This document shows positions 53,502-64,000 of a stretch of DNA of 64,000 bases, in pieces. Position 1 is the stretch's first letter; every line of letters begins with the position of its first letter. A program made the position numbers and the translations under genes. The notes beneath the pieces were generated by a model that was given only the letters and a program-made list of their open reading frames with translations, searched no databases and had not been told where the DNA came from. Origin of the DNA: Eriocheir sinensis (taxonomy: Eukaryota > Arthropoda > Malacostraca > Decapoda > Varunidae); the NCBI RefSeq assembly GCF_024679095.1, contig NC_066516.1, positions 6,524,681 through 6,588,680 of the forward strand. Direction: 5' to 3'.

Positions 53502-55194
53502 TTCATGAAGGTTGTCTGTCAGTTTCACATGCTGTCGTGCGACATGTTTCAATATTATTTTTCTAAGCTCACTCGCATTGTTAGACTCACCTGTGATTTT
53601 TTATTTTGTTTTACGTCGAGGCCTATTGCGCCGGTAGGCTTCTTCCCGGTGGGGCCTGATGGTTTGCCCAGCCCATTCTGGCGCAGGCGAGTGTTAATAG
53701 TGGCGTCATCTTGTGTTGGCTCATGCTGCCCCCTGGAACTCATCTTTGAGCCTCTCTTTGGAGAGATTATCTAGAGCCCGGGTTGATGGGTGGTCTTCAG
53801 GGCAGCATGTGGGTAGTCTTGCAATGCTCCCATACGTTCGTCGATAATATAATCAGTGAAACAAAAATAAAGAAGTTATGATGTCTTAAGGTGAAAGAAC
53901 AAAAGTTTATATACCCCTTTTTTCATGTCATTACGATTTGCTAGAGTTATTGAATCAGTGATAAAATAAACCACATAAATCTTTAAAAAGAAGTTTGCTA
54001 AACCCGACATTATAACCAGATAATTGATAAAACGCGATATGTGCTAAAATGTGAATATTTTGAAAGAGTTTGTCGCATCCTCCATCGGAGCTGTGCGCGC
54101 CTGGACCTTTGCACACTAGCCACTGCCTGCTGGCTAAACAAAGAAGCTCTTTATTATGGGGATAGGAAGAATGAGTAGCATAATTACCAATCATTCTGCT
54201 GAGCTATGACTAATAATAATAATGAATAGATATGTTCTGGGGTTGAATAAATCCTGGGTGCGTGCATTATATATTGTGGGAGCCATTGAGTAATGTAAAC
54301 ACGTCTGGCTGTGTCCGTAGACTTTCACCGCGCAATTGTGTAGGTAACCTTCCGCCCGCAACAGTTTATCATGTAATAATTTGGACGTTGATGGAAATCT
54401 GGTTGGAAACTTGCTGAAAATATTCTGCTGATCAGTTAGCAGTTGATAAATGTGTGAGAGGATCCCCGTGACTTTATGCTGTTGAACTATATGTAAATAT
54501 TTTGTGTATAACAAAAAGTTTGTTGTGTAGGCTTCAAAAAGCTGTTGGTAACTTTGCCTAGCAAACTGCTACTGGTGTTTTCGTTGCTGCAGTATGAAAA
54601 TTAGTGTTTGTTTGTTTGTTTGTTTGTTTGCTTGCTTACTTGTTTGTTTGTTTAATTGTTTGTTTGTTTAATTGTTTGTTTGTTTAATTGTTTGTTTATT
54701 TAATTTTTTGTTTGTTTAATTGCTTGTTTGGGTGTATGATGTGAGCCTAGTCACGATTCAGCGCCTTCCAAGAGTCAAACAGAAAAGCTTTGATAAATAC
54801 CCGTATTTTTCTCTTGTGTGTTCTTTCCCAATTTCGATGTTAAAATATGTTCTCTTGGTTATTAAAAAAAATATTCCATCTTGTTGTATTTTTCTTTCAA
54901 CTGTTTTTGCACTCGTCCCTCTCAACTCTTACTTCCCCTTCCACACTTTTCTTTTTATTCATTTTTTTAGATTTCCATTAAAACTTTTGTTTAGTCTCAC
55001 TTAATTTTGCCGACAACTCTTTCTTTTTCTTGTCCTTTCCTTTATCTTCGACATTCCCTCTTTTCTCTTTTCCTTCTTCCTTTTGCTTCTCAATCTTTTC
55101 CTTTCCCTCATCTTTCTTCTTACATTCCTCCTCCTCCTCCTCCTCTTTCTCTTCATTCTGCTCTGAGCCGCTCATTCTGCTCTGAGCCGCTCAG
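53396..55194. other. Unassigned DNA with (TTTG)n at 54606-54725
   Basis: 53600-53830 is GC-richer and has the look of an old interspersed repeat (TTACGTCGAGGCCTATTGCG..GGTGGGGCCTGATGG), but I cannot name a family. 53830-54600 is AT-rich with no gene. A TTTG tetramer tract follows. A 20-bp direct duplication (CATTCTGCTCTGAGCCGCTC, 55155 and 55175) lies just before the CR1 element. Confidence 0.5.
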
Positions 55195-55248
55195 GTGAAC
55201 GGAGGTGTCTCGCACTTAGTTCCTACCAGTTGTCGCAGTCAGGTCACG

Positions 55249-56298
55249 ATGCCGTACGCCGCTCGCCATCCGTGCCACTCCTGCAGAAGGGAGTTCACGA
55301 AGGACTTCCTCAACAAGGAGAACGATGAGTATACTGTGTGTTTCTTCTGTGAAACTGAACACAAGGTAAGTGTTAAATTAGAAGCGTTAGATAGTAAATT
55401 ACAGTTTCTGGAGGGGGTGCTAGGTTTAGATGGTGCGAGTGTCGGGGAGGGAGAGCTCAAGGTTGTTGAAAAGGTAGAGAGATTGGAAGATAGAGTGGGT
55501 GAGGTAGAGAAGAAGGTAGATACATTAGATTCCTTCCAGCCTGTTAGAAAAGGGGGAAAGGCTGTAGCAGTAGATGTTAGTTACAGTGGGGTCGTGACGA
55601 GAAACAGGTTCCAGGTGTTAGGAGACCAAGTTGAGAATGATCCTAGCATCGTTCTTGTCGGGGACAGCATAGTTAGAGAACAGGACCGTGAGTTTTGTAG
55701 GAAGGGAGCGAGGCGTCGCCATGTTGTTTTCCCAGGAACCAAAATTAAGAACGTAGCTGAGAAGGTTGACGACTTAGTCGCCACTACCTCAGAAGAGACA
55801 ATGTTTGTCTACGTGGTAGGAACAAACAATGTAGCGAAAGGTAGATCAGAGGAAATTGTAGACAAATATAGAAAATTTGTCGGAAAACTAAAAGAAAGCA
55901 GGAGACGTTCTGTAGTGTGTGGCTTGATCCCTCGCCACGATGTTAACTCCTTCATTCTCTGTAGAATGCTGGGGATAAACGAACGTGTCAGGGATTTGTG
56001 TTGTAGTAAGAGAGTCATGTTTGTGGACGTATGGGATCATTTTATTCATGATAGAAGCCTGTTTGCTAACGATAGCCTTCATCTAAATTGTGTGGGCAAG
56101 GCGAGGCTAGGCAGAGTTTTAGATGAGGAAATATCGAAAGAGCTAAGACAGGTGCAGCAACGAGGTGAGGTAGCCTCCGGCTTAGCCGGGAGGAAACCAC
56201 ACCCTGATAGTGAGGTCAGGCCGCAGGTGTACAGTACTGCGCAGGATGTCAGGTCACCAGACCCACAGATGAGGGGTACTGAGGTAGCAGTGAGGTAG
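55249..56298 (+). CDS. CR1-like ORF1 protein with Cys cluster, coiled coil and SGNH hydrolase-like domain (349 aa)
   Basis: The ATG at 55249 gives MPYAARHPCHSCRREF; an upstream GTG in frame has less support. Residues 9-45 hold CHSC and CFFC pairs, a zinc-binding pattern. Residues 50-105 have heptad-like Leu/Val/Glu spacing. The SGNH-like domain spans about 130-320: VLVGDSIV (nucleophile Ser in block I), VYVVGTNNV (Asn of block III) and FANDSLHLN (Asp..His of block V). CR1 ORF1 proteins bind element RNA, and their esterase domain has been shown in related elements to be hydrolytic; the role in transposition is not fully known. The frame is intact while ORF2 is broken. The C-terminus becomes repetitive (GTEVAVR with AGGTAGCAGTG repeated). 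Confidence 0.85.
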   Translation: MPYAARHPCHSCRREFTKDFLNKENDEYTVCFFCETEHKVSVKLEALDSKLQFLEGVLGLDGASVGEGELKVVEKVERLEDRVGEVEKKVDTLDSFQPVRKGGKAVAVDVSYSGVVTRNRFQVLGDQVENDPSIVLVGDSIVREQDREFCRKGARRRHVVFPGTKIKNVAEKVDDLVATTSEETMFVYVVGTNNVAKGRSEEIVDKYRKFVGKLKESRRRSVVCGLIPRHDVNSFILCRMLGINERVRDLCCSKRVMFVDVWDHFIHDRSLFANDSLHLNCVGKARLGRVLDEEISKELRQVQQRGEVASGLAGRKPHPDSEVRPQVYSTAQDVRSPDPQMRGTEVAVR

Positions 56299-56419
56299 CA
56301 GTGAGGTCAACAGCCACGCAGGTGGTTGGTGAGGTAGGGGTAATTGAGGATAGTCAGGTCTGACGCGCTATTCCAGTGACACGACAGTTGATAGATGGCG
56401 CATAGTCGACGAATAAATT

Positions 56420-59200
56420 AAACATCTTTTATGTAAATGCCCGTAGCATCATTCAGAAGCGTAGCCACTTGATAATACATACAATTACTGAAAAACCCGA
56501 CTTCATTTTGATCACGGAAACATGGCTGAATAATTATGCGCGATAAACATCACTTAGGTGAAGTAGCTATTAATGGTTACAATGCATTTACTAAGTGTCG
56601 TTTACACAAAAAAGGAGGTGTAATAATATATGCGAAAAATAATTTAGAAGTCATTCAGCTAAACATAACCGAAACAGAGGCTTATGATTCATTGTATGTA
56701 CAAGTAACGATCAATAATGAAAAGTATGTTCTGGGCGTAATTTACCGACCTCCTAAATCAAATGAAGATATTGATGGAAATCTCTACGCAGAAATAAATA
56801 GAGTTATCAGAAATAAAAATGCAGTAATTTGCGACGACTTCAATAACCCCTCCGTTAACTGGAAGGCACTTTCTGGCGACAGAGAAGGAGAGAGATTAAT
56901 TGACTTTGCACAAAATTCATTTCTTAATCAAACTGTTACCATGCCGACACGCGGAAATAATATTCTTGATTTAATCTTCGCGACCGATAGTCATCTCATA
57001 ACTGCCTGTGAGGTAGGCGAGCCATTTGCAAGCAGTGACCACAACATAATAAGATGTGCTTTGAATATTGAAGCAAAAGCACGAGCAAACTCACTCTTAA
57101 TACCTAATTATAGTAAAGCAAATTTTACGGACCTAAAAAGAGAACTGGCTTCAGTAAACTGGAATCATTTGCTCAACAACGTCAGCGTTCAAGAAATGTA
57201 TAATCGTTTTGCTGCACAAATCACAGCGAACGTAAATAAATTCATTCCACTCAACCCACGAAGGACTGATAATCAAAAATCGTTGTGGATGAATAATTAC
57301 CTACAAAAAATCATCGTCGAAAAAAGAAAACTTATAAGAAATATAAACTGACACATAATTCACAGGATCATACTAATTACATCAATGTCAAGAGAGAGTG
57401 CGAAAGGAAAATCAGAAAATAGAAACGCGAATATGAGATGAAAATATCACTTGATGCCAAGAAAAATCCAAGGCTATTTTTTAGTTACATAAGAAACAAA
57501 AAAAAAAACTGTTAAAAATAATATCGGCCCACTACTATTAAGTAGCAATACGATTAGTGATGATAAAGGCATGGCGTCGGTCCTAAATTCAACCTTTTGT
57601 AGCGTATTTACAAAAGAGAACATGACATCAATTCCAGCCCCGAAGAAAATTTTTCAAGGCCCTGAAGAACATAAGCTTGCATTGACCGAAATTGATATCA
57701 GCGAAGTGCGTGCGTACCTGCAGAAAATAGATCCAAATAAATCTCCGGGCCCCGATAATTTATCTCCTCGCGTGTTAGGAGAATGTAGTCAACAGCTAGA
57801 ATTACCCATAACATTAATATTCAACAAGTCATTAGCACAGGCCAGTGTGCTTCTCGAGTGGAAAAAGGCCAATATTACCCCGATCTTTAAAAAAGGAGAC
57901 AGAAAACAAGCCAGTAATTATCGTCCTATCAGCCTACGTCTGTCCTAATTAAACTATTCGAAAAAATAATCAGGGATAAAATTATCTTTTTCCTTGAAAC
58001 AAATGATTTGATAACAGATAGTCAGCATGGATTTCGTAGTAATCGGTCTTGCCTTACCAACCTATTAACCTTTTTCAACGATGTTTATACATGTTGGGAC
58101 GCCCGAAGCCCATATGACGTAATTATACCTAGATTTTCAGAAAGCGTTTGATAAAGTTCCTCACGTTAGGCTTATTTCAAAACTGCGTTCCTACGGTATT
58201 AACGACCATCTTATGTGCGTGGATTCATGACTGGCTCACCGACAGAGAACAACGTGTAGTTCTTAATGGTGAAGCATCGGATTGGCAACCCGTCACCAGT
58301 GGTAGTCCCCAAGGTTCGGTCCTGGGGCCAACACTATTCATAATTTACGTGAACGACTTAGAAGCTGATATCCTATCAAAAGTAGCCAAATTCGCCGACG
58401 ACACCAAATTAGGAGGTACGGTAATGAACAGTCAAAGTTGCGAGAACATTCAATCAGACTTAATAAGACTTGCCGACTGGAGCGAAAAATGGCAAATGAG
58501 TTTTAACGTAGATAAATGTAAAGTAATGCACATAGGTAAAAAAAATCCTAACTTTAAATATCAGCTTCAAGGACATGAGCTCAGCGAAGTAAAACAAGAA
58601 AAAAATCTTGGTGTCATTATTAGTAACACTCTTAAAATGAGTGATCAATGTTCTGCAGCGAGTAAAAAAGCCAATATGATGTTGGGATTAATCTCAAGAA
58701 ACTTTGATTATAAATCACCCTAACTTATGAAGAGATTATAGTTAGTATTTGTAAGACCACACCTAGAATACGCCGTTCAGTTCTGGTCACCGAACTATAT
58801 TAGAGATCAAGTTTTGCTAGAAAAGAAACAGCGACGAGCAACCAAACAAATTCCAGCGCTCCGAAACTTGCCATTTGACGAGCGTTTAAAGCGTTTATAT
58901 ATGTTTTCCCTAAAAAAGCGAAGGATAAGAGGGGACTTAATTGAAGTGTTCAAAATCCTTAATGGATTCGACAACATTAACCCAGATAGTCTATTTCAGA
59001 GAGACACCAACACAAGAACACGCAGCAACGGTATGAAGTTAAAGGGAAATCGATGTAACACATTGGTGCGCAAAAGTTATTTCAATAACAGAGTCGTCGA
59101 TCACTGGAATAGACTCCTACCGTCAGTAGTTAGCGCACAGAGTATCAATAGCTTCAAGTCTTCTTTGGATAAGTACTTCAGGGATATAAGATTATACTGA
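56420..59200 (+). pseudogene. CR1-like ORF2 (AP endonuclease + RT), several frame breaks
   Basis: Endonuclease: NIFYVNARSI and FILITETWLN end in a frameshift near 56540; then GVIYRPP, CDDFNNPSVNW and ASSDHNIIR, keeping the Glu, Asp/Asn and SDH motifs. A TGA stops the frame at 57349. RT resumes at 57571: NKSPGPDNLSPRVL, NYRPISL, a shift near 57945, QHGFRSNRSCLTNLL, DFQKAFDKVPH with a shift near 58130, SPQGSVLGPTLFIIYVNDL, KFADDTKLGG and CKVMHIGKKNPN. A stop at 58721 precedes the last segment (58814-59200) ending NRLLPSVVSAQSINSFKSSL. Catalytic residues survive, but five or more lesions make it non-functional. Codon use is AT-rich compared with ORF1 of the 60190 element. Confidence 0.9.
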
Positions 59201-59545
59201 CCCTTTTTCGCATGTGTTCAGACAGATTGCAGTAAGACCTCAACCTATATTCATATAATTCTCCCCCACAATCTAGATTGCAAGTAGCGAAAGTCAACAA
59301 TAGAGTAAAGCAACAGTTAATGTCCGCATGACAGGTGGAGTGAGGTGTGGGTGTAGTAAGGTGACAGGTTACTGGTGCGTGCCTAGTACCGCCGGTAAAA
59401 CGAGGATCAAGCCTCCACCTGTGCCCCTGAAACTACACCTCACCCATCGTGGGTATTAGGGGGGATTCTGGGGCTGCCCTGTGTAGGCCACTCGTCCTCT
59501 TCCAGTCTCCCTGTATTTCTATGTTCTTGTGTTCTTATGTAATGA

Positions 59546-60185
<640 letters not shown>

Positions 60186-60189
60186 GAAC

Positions 60190-60737
60190 ATAACTTTCTT
60201 GTGCTTTTATTGAGATACTCGCCGCCCTCCTCCTCCTCCTCCTCCTTTTCCTCCTCCTCCTCCTCCTCCTCCTCCTCCCTCTCCCCTACCACCCCCACGC
60301 TCTGCTCCCTCCATCTCCTCCTCCAACGCCGCCGCCACCACCACCACACAATCCTCCACGTCTCCTGCTACCGCTTCCGCCTTCATATTCCTCTCCTCCA
60401 CTTCCACTGCAGCCTCCCCCACCGGCCGCTCCTCTCCCTCCTCCTCGTCCTCCTTCTCCTCCTCCTTCTCCTCTGCTCCCAACCCGCCTATTCCTTCCAC
60501 CCAGACTGTCGCCTCCTCCTCTGCATCTACCCATTCTTTCACCCGCTCGACCATCAGACGTCAAAAGTCGTTTCTCCCGGCCTTGGTTTGTAGAGTTCAA
60601 AGTCAGTTCTGCGGCACCGAGGACGAGCCAAGCATCGATGTGAGGCTCATTGGTGACAACATTATACGTGGACAGTTGTCTGAGTTCTGCGGACGCAGCA
60701 CAAAGACAAGGAAGCGGTTTTGCATGCCAGGTGCTAG
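60190..60737 (+). pseudogene. CR1-like ORF1, 5' part, split by LINE copy 3
   Basis: One plus frame is open from the CTC-rich start through a Ser/Thr/Pro-rich linker (PPIPSTQTVASSSASTHSF) into EDEPSIDVRLIGDNIIRGQL and RKRFCMPGA, where LINE copy 3 begins. The RLIGDN block aligns with VLVGDS of the ORF1 at 55249 but has Asn where the nucleophile Ser is expected. The CTC/TCC runs that look like an SSR are in frame as Ser codons of the linker. The remaining part continues at 63894-64000. Confidence 0.65.
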
Positions 60738-60993
60738 TTTTTTTTTTTTTTTTACAACAAAGGAGGCAGCTCAAGGGCAACAAAAAAAGAAAACAATAAT
60801 AAAAAAAGCCCGCTACTCGCTGCTCCTAAAGTAAAGCAAAAGAGGTGGCCGAAAGGAAGATCAAATACAGGAGGAGAGGTGTCCTGATACCCTCCTCTTG
60901 AAAGAGTTCAAGTGGTAGGCAGGAGGAAATACAGATGAAGGAAGATTGTTCCAGAGTTTACCAGCGTGAGGGATGAAAGAGTGAAGATGCTGG

Positions 60994-63189
60994 TTAACTC
61001 TTGCATAAGGGGTTTGGACAGTATAGGGATGAGCATGAGTAGAAAGTCGAGTGCAGCGGGGCCGCGGGAGGGGGGGGAGGCATGCAGTTAGCAAGTTCAG
61101 AAGAGCAGTCAGCGTGGAAATATCGATAGAAGATAGAAAGAGAGGCAACATTGCGGCGGAATTTAAGAGGTAGAAGACTATCAGTATGAGGAGGAGAGCT
61201 GATGAGACGAAGAGCCTTAGCCTCTACTCTGTCCAGAAGAGTTGTGTGAGTGGAGCCCCCCCCCACATGAGATGCATACTCCATACGAGGGCGGACAAGG
61301 CCCCTGTATATGGACAGCAACTGTGCAGGGGAGAAGAACTGGCGGAGACGGTACAGAACGCCCAGCCTCGAGGAAACTGATTTAGTAAGAGATGAGATAA
61401 GAAGTTTCCAGTTGAGATTTTGAGTTAAGGATAGACCGAGGATGTTTAGTGTTGAGGAAGGTGATAGCTGGGTGTTGTCAAAGAATATGGGATAGTTGTT
61501 TGGAAGATTGTGTCGAGTGGATAGGTGGAGAAACTGTGTTTTTGAGGCGTTGAAGGACACCAGGTTCTTCTTGCCCCAATCGGAAATAATAGTAATGTCT
61601 GAGGCTAAGCGTTCTGCAGCCTCCAGCCTTGAGTCGTTAAGCTCCTGTAGGGTGGGTCTTCTATTAAAAAAAGTTGAGTAATGCAGAGTGGAATCATCGG
61701 CGTAGGAATGGATAAGACAGTTCGTTTTAGAAAGAAGATCATCAATGAACAACAGAAAAAGAGTGGGAGATAGGACAGAACCCTGTGGGACACCACTGTT
61801 AATAGATTTAGGGGAAGAACAGTGATCGTCTACCACAGCAGAAATAGAACGGTCAGAAAGGAAACTGGAGATAAAGGTACAGAGAGATGGATAGAAACCG
61901 TAGGAGGGTAGTTTGGAAAGCAAAGATTTGTGCCAGACCCTATCAAAAGCTTTTGATATGTCCAGCGCAGTAGCAAAAGTTTCACCGAAACGGCTAAGAG
62001 AGAATGACCAAAAGTCAGTAAAGAAGGCTAGGAGATCACCAGTAGAACGCCCCTTGCGGAACCCATACTGGCGATCAGATAGAAGGTCAGAAGTGGAAAG
62101 GTGCTTTTGAATCTTCCGGTTAAGGATTGATTCAAAAGCTTTAGATAGACAAGAAAGTAAAGCTATAGGGCGGTAGTTTGAGGGATTGGAGCGGTCAGCC
62201 TTCTTATGCACAGGCTGTATGAAGGCATACTTCCAGCAAGAAGGAAAGGTAGATGTTGACAGGCAGAGGCGAAAGAGTTTGACCAGGCAGGGTGACAGCA
62301 CGGAGGCACAGTTTTTAAGGACAATAGGAGGCACTCCATCAGGTCCATAATCCTTCTGAGGATTGAGGCCAGAGAGGGCATAGAAAACATAATTTTGAAG
62401 AATTTTTATAACAGGCATAAAGGAGTCAGAGGGGGGATGAGTAGGAGGAATATGCCCAGAATCGTCCAGAGTGGAGTTTTTAGAAAAAGTTTGAGAGAAT
62501 AGTTCAGCCTTAGAGATAGATGAGACGGCAGTGTTGCCGTCAGGACTGAGGAGTGGAGGGAAAGATGAAGAAGTGAAGTTGGAGGAGATGTTTTTGGCTA
62601 GATGCCAGAAGTCACGGGAAGAGTTAGAGAAAGCAAGGTTTTGACATTTTCTATTAATGAAAGAATTTTTGGTTAGTCGGAGAATAGATTTGGCACGATT
62701 TCGGGCAGAAATGTAAAGTTCATAATTAGCATTAGTTTGAAGGCTCTGGTACCTTTTATGAGCTACCTCTCTATCATTGACAGCACGAGAACAAGCGTGA
62801 TTAAACCAAGGCTTTTTAGCGTGAGGAGTAGAGAAAGAACGAGGAATGTATGCCTCCATTCCAGAGACAATCACCTCTGTGATGCGTTGAGCACACACAG
62901 AGGGGTCTCTATCCTGGAAGCAATAATCATTCCACGGGAAATCGGAAAAGTACATCCTCAGGTCGTCCCACCAAGCTGAAGCAAAATGCCAGAAGCATCG
63001 ACTCTTCGGTGGGTCCAGAGGGTGTACAGGAGCGATAGGACAGGATGCAGAAATAAGATTGTGATCGGAGGAGCCCAACGGAGAGAACAGTTTGACAGAA
63101 TAAGCAGAAAGGTTTGAGGTAAGGAAGAGGTCTAGAATGTTGGGCCGATCTCCAAGACGGTCGGGAATACGTATAGGGTGCTGGACCAA
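60994..63189 (-). CDS. LINE copy 3: RT and C-terminal region (731 codons open)
   Basis: The frame continues the endonuclease after a single stop: LDLFLTSN and SSDHNLIS (end of endonuclease), then RT motifs [59 protein letters not shown] (first catalytic Asp), [28 protein letters not shown] (catalytic YADD), [16 protein letters not shown] and a C-terminal [12 protein letters not shown]. It shifts out of frame in a G/C homopolymer at about 61070; the true tail (KLWNNLPSSVFPPAYHLNSF) is in the frame 61151-60861. One homopolymer indel can be a sequencing error, so the protein may be intact in life. RT copies the element RNA at the nicked target. The clade is probably within the I/Jockey group but not proven. 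Confidence 0.88.
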   Translation of the reverse strand: MVQHPIRIPDRLGDRPNILDLFLTSNLSAYSVKLFSPLGSSDHNLISASCPIAPVHPLDPPKSRCFWHFASAWWDDLRMYFSDFPWNDYCFQDRDPSVCAQRITEVIVSGMEAYIPRSFSTPHAKKPWFNHACSRAVNDREVAHKRYQSLQTNANYELYISARNRAKSILRLTKNSFINRKCQNLAFSNSSRDFWHLAKNISSNFTSSSFPPLLSPDGNTAVSSISKAELFSQTFSKNSTLDDSGHIPPTHPPSDSFMPVIKILQNYVFYALSGLNPQKDYGPDGVPPIVLKNCASVLSPCLVKLFRLCLSTSTFPSCWKYAFIQPVHKKADRSNPSNYRPIALLSCLSKAFESILNRKIQKHLSTSDLLSDRQYGFRKGRSTGDLLAFFTDFWSFSLSRFGETFATALDISKAFDRVWHKSLLSKLPSYGFYPSLCTFISSFLSDRSISAVVDDHCSSPKSINSGVPQGSVLSPTLFLLFIDDLLSKTNCLIHSYADDSTLHYSTFFNRRPTLQELNDSRLEAAERLASDITIISDWGKKNLVSFNASKTQFLHLSTRHNLPNNYPIFFDNTQLSPSSTLNILGLSLTQNLNWKLLISSLTKSVSSRLGVLYRLRQFFSPAQLLSIYRGLVRPRMEYASHVGGGSTHTTLLDRVEAKALRLISSPPHTDSLLPLKFRRNVASLSIFYRYFHADCSSELANCMPPPPPAAPLHSTFYSCSSLYCPNPLCKS

Positions 63190-63267
63190 CTGCTCTAGGT
63201 CGTTGAGGATAGCAAAGTTGTAGGCTTGTTCACCAGGATGGTCAGTGAAAGAGGATGAAAGCCAAAG

Positions 63268-63825
63268 CTAGTGGTGAACATTGAAATCTCCTAGGATGGA
63301 GATTTCAGCGAAGGGAGAGTGGGTCAAGATGTGCTCCACTTTAGAATTCAAATAGTCAAAGAATTTTACATAGTTGGTAGAGTTAGGTGAGAGATAAACA
63401 GCACAGATGTATTTAGTAATAGAATGACAATGAAGTCTTAGCCAGATGGTAGAAAATTCAGAAGAGTCAAGGTTGTGGGCACGAGAGCAAGTGATGTCGT
63501 TGCGCACGTAGGCGCAACATCCAGCTTTGGATTGAAATTTAGGATAGAGATAGTAGGAGGGAACAGAGCAGAGATTGCTGTCAGTAGCCTCAGAAACCTG
63601 TGTTTCGGTAAGGAAGAGAAGGTGAGGTTTAGAGGAGGAGAGATGATGTTCCACAGAATGAAAATTAGAGCGAAGACCGCGAATGTTGCAGAAATTGAGA
63701 AGAAAGAGGTTCGAGGAGTTATCAAGACACCTCTCGGGTCGGCAGCCAGAAGGGGAGTCCTCCCTGGGGGAATTTGTGGTCCCCCCCGCAGGCGGGGACT
63801 CCGAGGCTTGGTGTATGTGCGCCAT
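63268..63825 (-). CDS. LINE copy 3: N-terminal AP-like endonuclease part
   Basis: The frame begins near the ATG at 63825 and has NFCNIRGLRSNFHSVEHHLS, LLFLTETQVSE (metal-binding Glu), YVRNDITCSR, ICAVYLSPNS and ILGDFNVHH, after which TAG stops it at 63268-63270. Copy 1 has a sense codon (CAG) at that place, so a C-to-T change made the stop. The enzyme nicks target DNA to prime reverse transcription. No separate ORF1 is seen upstream; homology to copy 1 ends near 63893, so the copy is slightly 5'-truncated or the element has a single ORF. Confidence 0.85.
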   Translation of the reverse strand: MAHIHQASESPPAGGTTNSPREDSPSGCRPERCLDNSSNLFLLNFCNIRGLRSNFHSVEHHLSSSKPHLLFLTETQVSEATDSNLCSVPSYYLYPKFQSKAGCCAYVRNDITCSRAHNLDSSEFSTIWLRLHCHSITKYICAVYLSPNSTNYVKFFDYLNSKVEHILTHSPFAEISILGDFNVHH

Positions 63826-63893
63826 TTTGAAATTTTAATTTTGGGAAAAGGTGTATATGTTGTGTGAATGTAGTGTGGTGTGGATAAAGAGAG

Positions 63894-64000
63894 GATCTGT
63901 TAGACGACACAGCATTCGCCGTAGACGTCGTCACGGAACGCGCGAAGCCTGACACGCTGTATTTGATTCACGCGGGTATAAATAATCTTCAGACAGCGCG
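63894..64000 (+). pseudogene. CR1-like ORF1, continuation after the LINE insertion
   Basis: The frame DDTAFAVDVVTERAKPD then TLYLIHAGINNLQTA aligns with the VYVVGTNNV block of the SGNH-like ORF1 at 55249. It is the downstream half of 60190-60737 and runs off the window. Confidence 0.65.

Larger units (their letters stand above)
55195..59545 (+). mobile_element. Nearly full-length CR1-like LINE (about 4.35 kb)
   Basis: Order is ORF1 (55249-56298), a short spacer, broken ORF2 (about 56420-59200) and a 3' untranslated region ending TTTCTATGTTCTTGTGTTCTTATGTAATG. Two-ORF structure with an SGNH-type ORF1 and a short octamer-like 3' end without poly(A) are CR1 traits. The 5' limit is uncertain: a CTC-rich stretch and 20-bp duplication precede it. 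Confidence 0.85.
60738..63893 (-). mobile_element. Non-LTR retrotransposon copy 3, nearly intact (3.16 kb)
   Basis: The 3' end is a 15-bp T-run on the plus strand (60738-60752), i.e. a poly(A) tail on the minus strand. Two large frames (63825-63268 endonuclease; 63189-60994 RT) belong to one ORF. TG(C/T)TAG on each side of the insertion (about 60732-60737 and 63894-63899) may be a mutated target duplication. The element sits inside a CR1 ORF1, giving a clear LINE-in-LINE order of events. Confidence 0.88.

Noticed and set aside
53600..53830. Known interspersed element or small gene
   Set aside because: Its composition suggests an old repeat, but I could not identify boxes, termini or a frame with motifs.
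54191..54514. Minus-strand frame of 107 codons
   Set aside because: Balanced composition, but no recognisable motif, splice signals or promoter; length is compatible with chance.

Overview
This is nuclear DNA from an arthropod, most probably a decapod crustacean and perhaps a crab. The evidence is the extreme density of long microsatellites (CT/GA, GT/CA, ATT, ACT, CTC, AT), degenerate CCTAA (arthropod-telomere type) satellite, three copies of a LINE family whose RT reads like those I associate with decapod genomes, CR1-like LINEs with SGNH-domain ORF1s, a tRNA-derived SINE and an arthropod-type TATA plus TCAGTT core promoter. The species assignment is inference. There is almost no ordinary host gene content: one convincing gene, an intronless protein kinase at 34026-35228 on the minus strand, and one weak exon candidate at 26204-26259. 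No prokaryotic features, CRISPR, rRNA or canonical tRNA genes were seen.

Layout. 1-1669: 5' end of a minus-strand Ty3/gypsy-like LTR retrotransposon (gag running off the window, and its LTR). 2409-12156: a large interrupted palindrome with near-identical arms of 2.47 and 3.50 kb. Each arm carries an array of a 33-bp repeat (about 26 and about 57 copies), a 100-bp direct repeat and a 194-bp solo-LTR-like unit. The spacer holds a deleted LINE and older nested inverted fragments of CR1 and Tc1-like elements. 12157-26150: SSR and polypyrimidine-rich DNA with an 8-bp-TSD hAT-type non-autonomous element (13838-14790) carrying a SINE, a CCTAA satellite (18090-18995) and a 255-bp MITE (20114-20368). 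26200-33260: medium-period tandem repeats (about 140, 120, 140 and 12 bp) and polypyrimidine tracts. 34026-35560: kinase gene, core promoter and 86-bp upstream repeats.

36030-43480: four degenerate LINE copies, one interrupted by a 721-bp MITE. 44339-46204: a palindromic Penelope-like element with a GIY-YIG nuclease domain, split by a 981-bp element that carries ten copies of a 51-bp repeat. 46405-48370: a second copy of the LINE found in the palindrome spacer. 50593-51145: another MITE. 55195-59545: a nearly full-length but broken CR1-like LINE (ORF1 with zinc-finger-like, coiled-coil and SGNH parts; ORF2 with endonuclease and RT). 60190-64000: a second CR1 ORF1 split by a nearly intact 3.16-kb LINE.

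The mobile elements form a layered record of insertions (LINE into CR1 ORF1, MITE into CR1 3' region, SINE inside hAT, minisatellite element inside Penelope, LINE inside a palindrome). The most unusual object is the 9.7-kb palindrome. Its 33-bp unit contains TTGTTTAC, the forkhead/FOXO consensus, so it concentrates roughly 80 such sites in two opposed arrays. I cannot tell from sequence alone whether this is functional, selfish, or partly an assembly effect. Identity, copy-number and boundary statements were made by eye, without alignment software.
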